Notes under the pieces: model-generated
The model's input: the letters and a program-made list of their open reading frames with translations, nothing else
Told to the model about the DNA's origin: nothing
The model's database searches: none
Part shown: one piece after another, positions 1 to 11,640 of the stretch
How positions within the stretch are numbered: the stretch's first letter is position 1
Layout of the letters: every line of letters begins with the position of its first letter
Position numbers and translations under genes: made by a program
Assembly (NCBI GenBank): GCA_003550325.1
Contig: QKWP01000592.1
Location: 197,455 to 261,454 of the forward strand
Reading direction: 5' to 3'
Origin: Gigaspora rosea
Lineage: Eukaryota; Glomeromycota; Glomeromycetes; Diversisporales; Gigasporaceae
DNA length: 64,000 bases

Positions 1-269
1 GAAAACTTGTGAAAACCTGTAAAACGTTTAAAAATTTGCAAAAAGTATAATTATGTGAATATAATAATTATTAATTGATATCATATTCGATATATCGATT
101 AACCGGATATATATCAATTACTATCACTATTGATAGTAATCGATAGGGTATTAACCTGATATCTATCGATTACTATCACTATCGATAGTAATCGACAGGG
201 GTGATGAGTATCGATATATATCTTACCAGTTAGTAATCGATATATATCTATATATAAAATTTGCTGATG
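1..269. repeat. AT-rich repeat with palindromic units
   Basis: No gene is visible. Bases 60-245 hold several short self-complementary units built on ATCGATTACTATCACTAT and its inverse, one around 117-145 and one around 165-195, plus several ATCGATATAT runs. Bases 1-60 (GAAAACCTGTAAAA, AAAAAGTATAATTATGTGAA) recur at about 19290-19330, so the start of the window lies in a dispersed repeat. The element's ends are not visible because the window begins inside it. Confidence 0.5.
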
Positions 270-1427
270 CAGTTCTACGAATGTCGACTACTTGAAATAG
301 CGCACAGTTATTCTGGTCATTTAAAATTGCTAAGCGATTTTTGTGCTGTGGCTGGGATTCAATTAATGTGGCAGAGATTTAACAATCTGATATTGAAAAT
401 GAATATCTAGTTCCAAGTGAGAAAAAGGGTATTGTATAGTTAATGTTGAAATGTGGACATGTACTTGCTTTGTTAGATTATCTGGAGCGCCGTGTAAGCA
501 TTAGAGTGCAGTAGCAGCAAAATATCACATCAGTTCACTAAACTTTCTTCAATCATTAACACTTAGTGATTGTGCTAATTTTGTATATATTGCACGTGGT
601 ATGTAATTAATTTATTTTAATAAATAATTTGAACTAATAATAAATATTGTATGAATCATTAATGATATATTAAACTTTATTTTAAGGAGTAATGATGGAT
701 GACCACTCTTTTTATGCATTACTTTGTGATCATACAAACAATAACCAACTAAATCAGCAAAAATATAATAGAGATAGAATTTTGAATAATTAAGTAATCA
801 ACAAAGTTCAAGAACCTAAATCTGCAGAATCTAACGTAGACCAAATTATTGCAACAGAAGTTGAAGATCTGGAATTAAAAAAGCTTGTTGTGAATCAAAT
901 TACTACGATAGAGTATGTATAACATATTTTGTATATTTTTTATGCGTTTCTTATATATTTTAAATTTATTCTAAATAATTTATTTACAGGCATAATGCAG
1001 CTTTTATCGAATCATTCTTTAAAACAGTCAAATATGATTATGAAAACTGTGTGGCTTACAGTTTCAAACTGCTGTTGAGAAACTAGCTGAACGTTATAAC
1101 GCAGCGAAAGCAAAATCCATTCTGGTATTAACATCATTTTTATATAATATAGACTGGAGTGTTGATCCATTTACGCACATGAAAAGTGGTGCAAAAATTC
1201 GAACGCAAGTTGAATTAGTAAAGCACAGGAAAAAAGCTGTTTGTGATAAAGAAAATATCGATTATCATGTAATGCCAGCACGTAAAAAGCGAACAAATGG
1301 TAAAAAAGCTCATAGCCTTATTCAAAACACGAATGAATTAATTGGCTTCAGAATATATAACTATACACATGTATTATCACTAGCTTTGATTGATTGTATA
1401 TTTATATATAAATGTATATATTTGTAA
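270..1427 (+). pseudogene. MULE-type transposase relic (C-terminal half)
   Basis: This is the decayed 3' part of a Mutator-like transposase. Around 436-500 a SWIM zinc finger can be read (VEMWTCTC, then LSGAPCKH), followed after an in-frame stop by AVAAKYHISSLNF and FVYIARG. An intron-like gap follows (GTATGT near 600, AG near 687), then DDHSFYALLCDH. A second intron-like gap (about 916-989) precedes AFIESFFKTVKYDYEN, then AVEKLAERYNAAKAKSI after a frame change, and a basic tail at 1179-1427 (SGAKIRTQVELVKHRKKA). The catalytic half is missing or lies off the window. Breaks seen are the stop in the SWIM finger, one a few codons upstream at about 437, and a shift near 1055. The SWIM finger followed by a basic tail is typical of fungal MULEs. 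I see no terminal repeats. Confidence 0.7.
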
Positions 1428-4147
1428 TTCGCTTGCTTTATATCAGATATGGTATAAAGAATATATACTTCATATTTGATATACAAGAGTTATAATAAAT
1501 TATGAAAGTATAGCTATATTGCAGCTTACGCACTATTTTAAGTTCTAGTAAATTCCTGCTTGTGCTATATACAATTATTCAGGGCATACCCGGTTTATTC
1601 CATCCATACAACAAAACTTTCATGTTATTTGAAAAATAAAGATTTATGAATTGTCTTTAATTTTAGAATTAATACCATCCGAAATATGATATAAATAAAA
1701 GTTACACAGATAAAGCTTCAGTCTTACAAAGATTAATAAAATCAATATTGAGCGGTTTCGATTTTAATACTATATAGAAATAAATAACTGTTTATTTCAA
1801 ATAAGCAGTGTATCACTTTTATCGCATTTTTTGATAAACTTGAATTAATAAATTTTGACGTTAAAAAGTTTGCAAATCTTGCGATAGAGGTTTTTGAACT
1901 CCCATTTCATTTTCAATTTCAAAGTTTTGAAATGCGAATAAAACTTTTGAATAATCCTACTTATTTTAGAATGCGACTTTTTTTTCTGAAACCTTAAATT
2001 ATATTAGGGGAGTAACAAAAATCAGGTGATTTTTTAGGGGGGGAGGGGGGTAAAAAAAGTTGAAATTATATATAAGAACCTGACTATTTATATATTGAGG
2101 AAGAGGGAGGGGGGTAGGCCTCTGATAAAAAATAATCAGGTGATTAATGACACTGCCCTTAGGTAATTATTTGGTTAAATTGGCTTAGATACATGTAATT
2201 AGAGATACGAATAACTTGAAATTTTCTCTATTGTATGGTTATAATTTAGATTCAGGGAACGCTAAGTTAATTGTTTGGATATAAACTCTTGTATACGAAG
2301 TACGTAGAAAGTGTGCATGTGCTATTTTTATTATGGAAAATTGACTCTGAATATAATTATATGTATCATAACGATAAGCATAACTTGTGTTACACATATA
2401 ATAGATTTTATACATCCGACCTTGCACGTGACTAATAATCGACAAAACCTGGCACAGATTTCTTGGGTACTAAATTTATATAAAAATTTTATTTTTATTA
2501 TTTTTTTTTATTTTTTTTTTTATAAGCGAGATCTTGTCGCAGATTGTTATTTATTTAATATAACTAATACATTTATATGTATGTTGTACATTAATTTGTT
2601 AAACTACGACTTAGGCTACTTTACCTACAATCAATACTTAGCTAAGAGCAGCAATTGCCGCAATTAGTCTATGAAATATAGTGTATGGTGTGTAATTAAA
2701 TCTAAAAGACAAAAGAGAGGCCTATTGCCTGCCCTTAGCTAAGAAATCAAAGACCAAGCTTATGCTGTGAAAATTTCTATATCTATTTTACAAGGGGCTA
2801 CTCTATAGAACTAAAACACAGAGCGATTTATTTTAGTATATTTAAGGAGTGTGGTGTGTTCAGTATAGTATGGTAATCGTGATAAGTTGTGCAGGTCGGA
2901 GGTCGGAGGTATTCTGTATGTCGCATTCGTGTAGTTTGGTATGTGTAGTATTCGATATAGGCTGGAAGAAGTCAGAAATATTATGCCGTACGTTTATGTG
3001 TTGGTAGTGTGTTGTTGATCGTTTAGATTTGGTAGTTGATGACGTGTTGTTGTTTGTTGTTTTGTTGTGTGGTTTGACGATCCTTCTATTTTTGTCCGGT
3101 ATGATGTAATCGTTGCATTTGATGGGGGTGAGCTAGAATGCCCACTTTTGTGTGAATTTTTGTATCGTTTTGTAGTGGTGTATATAGACTTTAAATTTGT
3201 CATATATATATATTAAGTAACATGTGTGTTAAACTGTATATCTTGTGGCCCTAATGATAGAGTGTAGTTGTATATTTGGTTGTATATAGTGGACTCGCGA
3301 AAGCGAGGTTTGAAGAAAATTGCCTAACAACTAGTACCCTTACCGAAGCAAGGTCACTAGTGTAAACTTAAAAATTTAATAGTATAATCGATTAAGCGGA
3401 CGTGGGTAAGTACTTTGTAAAGAAAGACAATAGTTGGGAAACATTCGTGTACAGTATATTTGTATTATTTTCTTATTTAAGCCGCTGAAAATAGGATGGG
3501 TAAAAATTATAATAAAACGGAGATCAGCGGAAAGAGTTTTTTTTTATATAAAAATTTTATATAAATTTAAATTTATGATTTTTCTTATGAATCATAAAAA
3601 TAAAGACACTTCTCTTTTATCCGAATAGGCTGTCTCAAGAGATTTTTATTTTGTTTGGTATAAAGAAAGTCCAAAATATATAAAATTTCTTTTTTTAAAC
3701 CAAACTCTAATAGGTATTTTAGCTAATAATACATGATATATCAATCAGAATTAAATATTTGGTACCATTTGATTCATCTTATCAAGATAAATTGAATGGT
3801 ACCAAAATCGTTTAATTCTAATTACTAAATTATAAGATATTGTTAATTACAGTATATAAATTTAAAAAATAAATTATAATGCAGATACCAATTATGGTGC
3901 ACATACTATTTTTCATGATTTATTGAGATATATTGATCAGAATTGAATGATTTTGATACCATTCAATTTGTCTCATTAATACAAATCGAATGCTACAAAA
4001 ATCATATAATTTTGGTACTTCTCAGTATATTATTATTTAACCAAAATAAGCTATACAAGGCAAATTTTAAAATTAACATGAAATCATAAATGACCTAGTC
4101 TGATTTTTATAATTTTACCACCAAATGACTGCTTTGAAGAGGTGATT
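1428..4147. other. Gene-poor AT-rich stretch
   Basis: No supported gene. Notable parts are a G-rich patch at 2035-2125 (two runs of GGGGGGAGGGGGG type flanked by ATCAGGTGATT repeats), a T-rich block at 2493-2520, and two hairpin modules of the GGTACCATTTGATT / AATTGAATGGTACC type at 3750-3810 and 3945-4010, which recur elsewhere in the window. Short open frames here show no family resemblance. Confidence 0.5.
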
Positions 4148-4185
4148 CCAACTAGGGCTATTAATTGGTTCGGACTGGACTGACA
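4148..4185 (+). repeat. Left fragment of CGGACTGG repeat split by the hAT element
   Basis: The sequence AGGGCTATTAATTGGTTCGG followed by ACTGGACTGACA is the reverse complement style of the end of the repeat at about 24110-24180. Its continuation lies on the other side of the hAT insertion, at 9168-9215 (GTCCATTCAGGGACC, AGACCGGTCTG). The hAT element therefore landed inside an older short repeat built of CCGGTC/GACCGG words. Confidence 0.5.
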
Positions 4186-5204
4186 GTTCTTTGTAGAGTT
4201 CCAAGTTGGTAAAATTTTGCCAATCGATTAGTTGCCAACTAAAGTTGGCAACTAATCGATTATGATAATCACGTGACCAACCAATCGATTAGTTGGTTAG
4301 TTGTTTAGTTGTTTAATCGTTTAGTTGTTTAATTGTAAGTTGTATAGTTGATATAAAGAAAGCTAATTTTGCGATTAAAAAATATGCCTGAATGCATCAG
4401 AAAAATATTATAGCTTCAAATTCATAGTAATGATAACTTTGCAGATTTTTAACAAAGCATTAGAAATTAAATCAAATAAAAGCATTTACAGCAAAACGCA
4501 TTTATATAAATATCTTATTGATTTTAATGCAAAAGCATTAAAACTTCGTGATAATCCGTTAAACAGATGTAATATTGCTTTCAAATTTGAACATATAATT
4601 ACAAATTAAACCAGATAATGCATAGTCTTAAATAGTTAAACGTGTAAAAGGGATTAAATCGCCACCAAAAAAAAACTTAATAATTATACTTTTGCATTTA
4701 TTGAAGTTTTATTAATAAGTATTTGATATATCGCGATTATTTAAAAATTAGGACTTGATTATTAATATTATGGCAAATTTGCCACCACACGATTAAAATT
4801 ATCCAATGCTCTAAATCGGAACAACCTAAACCAATCATCCTAGCAAGTGTTGTACGCTTTTTTTATGTCTGATTAAAGTCGAATTGATATTTTTATTTTT
4901 GTTTTAGATAAAATTAAATAACCGAAAATGCACTTTGAGATCCAAACTAACAATCTAGTCAATATTAAAACCCATAGATAGATAATAAAGAACTTGATTG
5001 TTAGAAAGCTTTAAAATGTAAATTATAAATGCGATTTATACTTACAAACTAAAACAGCCTACAAAGTGAAACTTAACATAAAGTGGCAGATGCCCACAAA
5101 TACATGCGAATTAAATAAAGAACCTGAAAATAACTATTTAATAATATGTAAATACTAAATAAGCTTAAATCGAATATTAATGGAATATTAAAATGACCGT
5201 TATA

Positions 5205-5905
5205 CCTACCAGGCTAATACGAGTTAAACGGCACACAAGGCACTTTTTTAAAAGTAAAAGTATAACTTAAGTATAAGCTTGAGTCATTATAGTTTCAATT
5301 GAGGGTGTTTCAGAATTAACTTATTTTGAAAATAAGTAGTAGTTTGAAATTTATCATGAGATAAAATAAACAAACTTTTTTTAGTAATTAGGATAGAATT
5401 CGATAAAAAATTTACGATCATAAAAGAGTTTATTATTCTATAATAAAAATAAATAGGATTTAAGGTCGCTGATTTCGAAATAAATACATCACTAATTTAA
5501 ATTGAAATCAGAAACCTGAACATTAGCTCTGAAACACCCTAATATAATTGATATTTATACTTACCAAATCAATGCGAATTGAATGACTCGATAAGTACTA
5601 TTAAGATGAGAAAATTGAATCATAATTTTAAATTTTTTTTAAATATAGAATAATAAATTAAATCTTTGGACCCACCAAGCTAATGCAAATAAAACGGTTC
5701 GCGAAGTGCTATAGTGGCAAGCTTATATAAGCTTGATTTACAATGATTAAGTAAAATAATAGAATTATTTTAATCATACCAAGCTAATGCGAATCGAAGG
5801 ATCCGAGACGTGAAAGAACTATTTAAAGTAAATATTCATAAGTTGTATCATAAATTTTAACTAAAAATTATAATACTCACCAAGTCCATATGAAATAAAC
5901 GAGCG
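5205..5905 (+). repeat. Spaced subterminal repeat block inside the hAT element
   Basis: A block of the form ACCAAGCTAATGCGAAT followed by a GAACG/CGAGACG-like tail recurs near 5208, 5567, 5672, 5777 and 5880. The last four copies are spaced about 105 bases apart. The copies differ by a few bases each. They lie between the transposase 3' end and the left terminus, so they are probably structural or regulatory parts of the hAT element rather than host sequence. Confidence 0.6.
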
Positions 5906-6225
5906 GAAGGCAGTTTAATAGTAATATTGAATTGAAAGTTTAAATTGAAATAAACAGTCTCATATACCATAAAATCATCAACTTAAATTATGTATAAAGA
6001 TAAGCGTTCGTAAGTATGATGATGAAGCTTAAAATGATAATCGATTACCCAACCTAAAATGGAAAGCAAGGATACTTACGAGTTAACGGATTTTAAGTAA
6101 ATATTTAATAGTGCAATAAGACTTAATAATAAATATAATAATGCAATTGAAATCTGTCAATATATGTAAATATATCTTATTGAGTTAAGTATATCATAGT
6201 AAAATGTCTAATACATATAAATGTT

Positions 6226-8181
6226 TTAAGTGGAAAAAACATCAATGCTGCTCATATTTTTTTTAAGAAATACTAATTGTTTTAATAAATCTGGATCGAG
6301 CCTGGTACGCTTATCTGTTACATGGTTCCCGGCATCGGAAAATAGGCGTTCTGATGGCACGGAGGAAGCTGGCACCGCAAGATATCGTCTTGCTAAGATT
6401 GCCAAAGTAGGAAAGAGAGTTTTGTGTTGGCGCCACCAAACCAGAGGACAGGGTTCTTTGTCAAGGGAAATTTCAGGTATTTCGCAATACCGATCAAATT
6501 CGTCAGGCGCAGCGTTGTTTTCTGTTCGTGAATGAGAAAAAAATGCTGATAGTTTAGTTTTTTTATTTTGATGTGATACTAAGGTTGTACCATCATTGTT
6601 GGTTGGTGCGGTATTATCATTAGTTAAATGCAATTCATCAAATTTGCGGCGCATAAGTTGGATCGTTGTGCGGCGTAAATCTCTAGTACAGAAATTTAAT
6701 TGCTTAAATCGTGGGTCAAGGAAGGAGCAGCACATGCCAATCTCACTCGGGTCTCCCCACCGCTCAATTAAATTTTCCAAGATTGTGTCTCTAACAAAGA
6801 TCGCTTCATTATTTAGATCAGTTAAGTTTTTAAGCCGACGTGCGAGTTCTTCTAACATTGGTGTCATAAAACCAAGTGTCGGGTATTTGGATCCACTTAA
6901 AAATTCTGTTGCTTCATCGAAAGGAGAAAGAATTACAATGAGTTCTTTCAATAATTCAAATTCTCCTTCTGAAGGAAGAAAAGACCTCATCGTCTCTGCT
7001 CCTTTTCTAATTTCCCTAAGGGTATGATTATTAAGAGTTGAGTATAATTGCATAATAGCAGGTTTTAACAACACGAGACGTTCAATAGAATGAAAGGTGG
7101 AGTTCCATCTGGTATCTACATCTTTAATGACATCTAATGGTTGTTTTAGTCCCGGGGTGATTTGCAATTGTGCTTCACGAAGTTGCTTTCTTTTTTTTTC
7201 TTTTGACAAAATGGAAACAAGCGTTTTACACTTTGAGATAAGCCCATCTACTTCCTTTAGCCCTAAATTTACACTTAATTGTAAAGTATGCCCGGCACAT
7301 TTAACATTAGTAATGCCCATTTGTTGCACTGCCGATTTGACATTCGCACCATTATCTGTAGTAATAGAAAAGATCTTTTGATGGTTAATATTAAATTTAT
7401 CAAGAACAGAATTAACCGACTCAAGAATATCATATGCGTAATGATCGTCTAATTCCCCAATTTCAAGTACAATCTCGTGCAACTCAAATGATTCTGTAAG
7501 CCAGTGACAAGTGATTCCGATGTAACTATCATGTGCTCGTGAAGACCAGATATCGAAGGTTAAGGAAGCTGTGTCAGATGTCTCTAAAATAAGGTCTGTA
7601 ACTTGGTTTATTGCTGAATTATAAGTGTCAAATATGACTGTTTTTATTGAACTAACACATGGCATTTTAAATCGAGAATCAAAACTTTTTAACAGAAGTT
7701 TAAAATCATCAATTTCGACAAGATAAATTGGCTGAGCACGTGAAACTATATATCGAACAACTTGATTTGCAAGTTTTTTTTGAACAGAAGAAGAATGGGG
7801 TTTCATTATTACTTGCTGAATTGTTTGCTGGTGAACTTTCACTGATGTATTCGCAAGTGATTCTTTAGTAATATGATGGATATCCCTTAGATGATTTATT
7901 TGATTGCTTGTTGAACCTAACCACACATACTCTGTTGCACAACCGTCAAATGAACATCGAACTTTTTTGACTTCTTCTTCTTGATTATCCGGTGTAAGTA
8001 TTACAGCATTATATTTTTTAAAAAATTGCCATACAAAACTTCCTGGCCTTCTTTCTTTTTTTTTTCTTTTTTTGACACAACTCAAATTTGAAGTAGATGT
8101 TGATGTTGAAGCTAATACTTCATCATCACTACTATTTTTTTCTTCGTTATCAGATGGATCAAATTCATTCGAACTATCCAT
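6226..8181 (-). CDS. hAT-family transposase with BED zinc finger, intact
   Basis: This 651-residue protein is the transposase of the enclosing hAT element and would cut and rejoin the element's ends in the nucleus. After an acidic, Ser-rich N-terminus and a basic patch (KKRKKKERR, 37-45) comes a BED zinc finger: FVWQFFKKY (49-57), then C76, C81, H97 and H102. The RNase H-like core shows LTFDIWSS (D210), TTDNGAN (D276), CAGHTLQL (C295, H298) and VDTRWNST (355-362). The C-terminal dimerisation part, from about 577, reads LVWWRQH, FPTLAILARRYLAVPAS and SVPSERLFSDAGN, with E611 as the third acidic catalytic residue. All three are present and the frame is open from ATG to TAA. Length suits the ZBED/RICESLEEPER-like family. 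No intron is needed. Confidence 0.95.
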   Translation of the reverse strand: MDSSNEFDPSDNEEKNSSDDEVLASTSTSTSNLSCVKKRKKKERRPGSFVWQFFKKYNAVILTPDNQEEEVKKVRCSFDGCATEYVWLGSTSNQINHLRDIHHITKESLANTSVKVHQQTIQQVIMKPHSSSVQKKLANQVVRYIVSRAQPIYLVEIDDFKLLLKSFDSRFKMPCVSSIKTVIFDTYNSAINQVTDLILETSDTASLTFDIWSSRAHDSYIGITCHWLTESFELHEIVLEIGELDDHYAYDILESVNSVLDKFNINHQKIFSITTDNGANVKSAVQQMGITNVKCAGHTLQLSVNLGLKEVDGLISKCKTLVSILSKEKKRKQLREAQLQITPGLKQPLDVIKDVDTRWNSTFHSIERLVLLKPAIMQLYSTLNNHTLREIRKGAETMRSFLPSEGEFELLKELIVILSPFDEATEFLSGSKYPTLGFMTPMLEELARRLKNLTDLNNEAIFVRDTILENLIERWGDPSEIGMCCSFLDPRFKQLNFCTRDLRRTTIQLMRRKFDELHLTNDNTAPTNNDGTTLVSHQNKKTKLSAFFSHSRTENNAAPDEFDRYCEIPEISLDKEPCPLVWWRQHKTLFPTLAILARRYLAVPASSVPSERLFSDAGNHVTDKRTRLDPDLLKQLVFLKKNMSSIDVFST

Positions 8182-9167
8182 TGTAGATTCTTCTGTTTAA
8201 ATATTGCCACCAAGATGGCACTCTCACCTTTTTATTACACTCATATTTAAGTTAAAATACTTACATTTATACAGGTTCTGTACAAGACAAATCTAGAATT
8301 AAAAGGTCTCTATTTTAAATAATATAATATATTTGACTTTTACAAATCGTGGGTACTTACATATTATACGGACTTTTGATGACAAAAAAAAAAGCACCTT
8401 ATGTTCACCATCAATTGTACTTTTACGGTTCTATAACCAGTATTTTATATGCTCCCTCTAACAATAAGATTTCCCACACAATTTTTGAGAATATTTAATG
8501 CTTCGTGTTTATTCCTTATTCCTTGACTTTTACTTAATATATCAATATTCTTTTTTTTTTATATAACATTTGATTTTTATGAATTAAACGTTCTTATCCA
8601 CATGGCCCCGATATAATGATAACTTTTAATTGCAAAACCGGTTAAATTTTACATACCAAGAGTAAAATAGGTTTTAGTATCTATAATGCCTTTATCTCAC
8701 CTCAGATTAGATAATTGACTTTGGATTTATATTGTTCATTTCATTCTTTGCCAACTGCCCAACAATGCCTATACTTGTTACATGACAAGAAATTATTTTA
8801 TTGATCTGAAAAAAAAAGATCATTTTAAATATAGATTATGCATATTCGATTACAAATATGCATTAAAATAAATAAGTTATGCATAATGATAACGATAAGC
8901 TTCACGATTTAACTAATTTGTACTACGTATTAGTTACCAATCAACAATTGCGATTTCTGCTGCGTTATTGCTATCAATAGTAATAGTTGTTTAGTTGATT
9001 AATATAAATTATAGTTAGTTGGCAACTAGTTGGTAACCAACGATTAATCGTAATCGAACCAGTTGGTAATAAATCGATTAGTTGTTTAAATTTTTTTTAA
9101 ATCGATTAGTTGAAAAGTTGCCAACTAGTTGGTTTTTCAACTAACGATTTGGAACTCTAGTTCTTTG

Positions 9168-9215
9168 GTCCATTCAGGGACCAGACCGGTCTGAATTTTA
9201 ACCAAAAACAATATT
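9168..9215 (+). repeat. Right fragment of the CGGACTGG repeat
   Basis: GTCCATTCAGGGACC followed by AGACCGGTCTG continues the repeat broken at 4186 by the hAT insertion. Related sequence lies at about 24055-24180 and 43015-43135. Confidence 0.45.
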
Positions 9216-10529
9216 TTATACTGTAGTTGTTTCAAAATGCATATTATCAAGATATTATTTGATATTTACTATTATAACCGACAGTCCTTTCAGGCTATCC
9301 TAAAAAGGACTTCTAGTTTGTTAAACAAGATTAAACCATGTTTAATGTATAATATGATCAGGCTGTTGTTAATGTTAATAAAATAGAGAAATTTATTGAT
9401 AACAGCAATGGTATGATTAGTTGATTTACAATTTGCACTGTATTTGTGCGAAATAACAGCTATGGCATTATTTTGGAACACAAGTTTGAAACAAGCTAAT
9501 GATTAATTTAGCCAAGAATTTTTAATAATAAAAATTATAATTTGCATTTGACTAAAATAAACTATTAGCTTGCCTCAAACTTGCGATTCAAAATGCAAAT
9601 ATAGTATATTGTTCAAATCTGAAATAAGTATAATCTGCTCAATTCACATGTAAGTAATGACTGTACCATTATTGTCAAATTATAGATTATTAGTTTTTTC
9701 AATATCGGTACACATTGATAAGGATTTATGTATAATGTGGATCATCTGGATTTAAAGATTACAATGCCAAAATATCGCATACTAAATTTGGCTAATTTAT
9801 TTTGAAAATCAAATTTGCATACTTTCTATTAAGCATATTACAGATAATTAATTATTGTTGAAACTTATGAAAAAATTTATTGTTGTATTGTAATGTTAAA
9901 ATAGTAATACTAATAAATTTAAAAAATTTCATCATACTGAATGGCATAATTCTAATAGTATTCAAACTACGATTGGAAATAATCTGATACTAGTAGTATA
10001 CTTTATTTTTTATATTTTTTTATTAAATATATTAAGTTTATAAATTTTTAAGTATTTAACAGATATGTAAATGCTAACAATATTTTATTAATAAATATTT
10101 TTTTTCTATACAAGTAATATCTAATTGTTTTATTGATTTACTTTAATTTTTTCATATATTAAGACAATTTTTGTCATGAATCAGTACAAGATTGAATATT
10201 TGGCATGCCCAATTATGATTATATGGGCAGTCAAAAGTAGAAACCAAGGAAATTGGATGATCACAAGTTTTAAGATAATTGGCAAAACATATTTTGTTAC
10301 ACAAAAAACAAAACAAACCTAAAAATAACAATTCCGGATTATAAACCTGTTTGTTATTCAACTGATTGGCTAATTTTTATAGATTTACCGATAAAAATTG
10401 TGTGATGTTAGATGTTGATCTATTTTTAGATTTTGCCATTTTACTGTTTAAAAGTTTTTAAATGACTATAACTTCAAAATTTATTAATTAATTATATTTT
10501 CATTATTAAATAAAAAAGATTCAGCTTAT
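9216..10529. other. Gene-poor AT-rich stretch
   Basis: I see no supported gene. A 69-codon minus-strand frame at 10152-10361 has several Cys and His residues (CNKICFANYL, CDHPISL, CPYNHNWACQ) but matches no zinc-finger spacing I recognise, and a coding role is not supported. Otherwise simple A/T runs. Confidence 0.4.
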
Positions 10530-11640
10530 GGGTATGGCGATATAGAGAAGCTGTCTGGTTGTCACAGGACCCCGGACAATTCTATAGTAGGTGGTAGGGT
10601 AAAAAGTGTATAGATTTTGGACCAAATTTACCTTAATTCTGGTCAAAATTAAAATTAATTTTTAATTTTGACCAGAATTTAGATGAGTTTGGCCCAAAAA
10701 ATCTACCCACTTTTTACCCCCACATTCATTAGAATTGTTCAGGGTCCTGTTGTCACCCCCAAGCTACAGTTCTAGAGTTCAAATCCCACTGGAGACGAAT
10801 TGAAAAGTAGGCCTGTGTTACAGTAACATTTGCTTATCGATTGGTCAGGTATATTATCTATAATCTTGGTGCCACCATCTTGAATGGGAGCATTGGCAAA
10901 GTTGTATAAGTTACACAGACAAATCCAAGGGACCGGAACAATTGAAACCCGTTTGGCAAGTCCCGAGCAAGAAGGTAAAGAAGATCTTCCAATAGTACTA
11001 CAGAAGACCGAAATTTCGACTAAAGACCAAAGAACCGGACAGAAAAAGCCCTATGGCAAGAGGGGACACCAACCTGGCCGCCAGAGTCGTATCAGAGGAA
11101 AAGGACCTATGTTTCAGAATTAGGTACCAAGGAGAGGGAGTCCATCAGGCGCATAAAGCTGGGCCGACTAATCCTTCTGGGCTAACTGGTTTGGTAGTTT
11201 GAAAGGGATCGGTAAAGAGTGGAAGAAGGATTAGATGTAAGTACTGAGGATCGGAATGAACCTGTAAGGGCAAACGGCCAATGAGAAGTGGAAGCATGGA
11301 GGCGTGTACATGTCAAGACCCAATGGAGCTCTGGGCGCACCTATATGGGAGTCTTAGGACATTAAGAGGATCTTGGACCACCAATACGAATATAGCTAGT
11401 ACAAGTGCATGTAGTAGTATGTAAGTTGGGTCAGCCAGCTGCCTCATGATGCTATTCAACTATGCTTGGTACTGGAAGCCTTGGCGAAACATGCCTGGAT
11501 ACCTCGTCGCCATAGTGGGGAGTACAGTCGTTCGCATATTTCCAAACTCAGAACACTAAATCCTGGGTCCCGAAGTCGCAGAAAAATTGGTTAGCTACGG
11601 CAGAATTAGTGATGCCACCGAAATTGATTTTTGAAAAAGG
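10530..11640 (+). repeat. tRNA-headed SINE-like repeat, copy 1
   Basis: With the MITE at 10566-10748 removed, the head reads GGGTATGGCGATATAGAG, then about 37 bases, then TTCTAGAGTTCAAATCCC at about 10770-10787. The last part matches an RNA polymerase III B box (GTTCAAATCC); the first is a weaker A box. A 0.8-kb body that is clearly richer in G+C than its surroundings follows to about 11600. A more AT-rich copy with the same order lies at about 31855-32735 (GATGATATAGTATAG, then GAGTTCAAATTCTAC, then ATGTACCAAGGGGAAGAAG matching GGTACCAAGGAGAGGGAG here). A non-autonomous pol III retroelement is the likeliest reading. The frame at 10884-11123 has no recognised domain. Confidence 0.5.
10566..10748. 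mobile_element. hAT-like MITE, AGGACCCCGAACAAT family, copy 1
   Basis: Ends are AGGACCCCGGACAATTCTAT and the inverse AATTGTTCAGGGTCCT. An 8-bp direct repeat GTTGTCAC flanks both sides (10558-10565, 10749-10756). The interior is an inverted repeat around AATTTTAATTTTGACCAG. At 183 bp it has no coding capacity. Relatives are at 43204-43927 and 59308-59742. Confidence 0.85.

Larger units (their letters stand above)
4194..9159 (-). mobile_element. Whole-looking hAT DNA transposon with 8-bp target duplication
   Basis: The element begins TAGAGTTCCAAGTTGG and ends in the inverse, GGAACTCTA. It is flanked by a perfect 8-bp direct repeat, GTTCTTTG, at 4186-4193 and 9160-9167. Length is 4966 bp. It holds one intact transposase on the minus strand (6226-8181), about 2.0 kb of 3' sequence rich in repeats, and about 1 kb of 5' sequence. 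Both subterminal zones (4200-4340 and 8930-9150) are packed with the palindromic word CAACTAATCGATTAGTTG in various lengths, as expected for transposase-binding subterminal repeats in hAT elements. Perfect duplications, matching ends and an open transposase suggest a young and possibly autonomous copy. The host sequence it entered is an older CGGACTGG repeat. Confidence 0.92.

Noticed and set aside
6230-7381. Plus-strand frames opposite the hAT transposase
   Set aside because: They are antisense shadows of the strongly supported minus-strand gene.
10152-10361. 69-codon Cys/His-rich frame as a zinc-finger gene
   Set aside because: Spacing of Cys and His matches no finger class I know, and there is no neighbouring exon or homology cue.
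10757-10800. A true tRNA gene
   Set aside because: There is a B-box-like word, but no cloverleaf with acceptor stem can be drawn even with the MITE removed.
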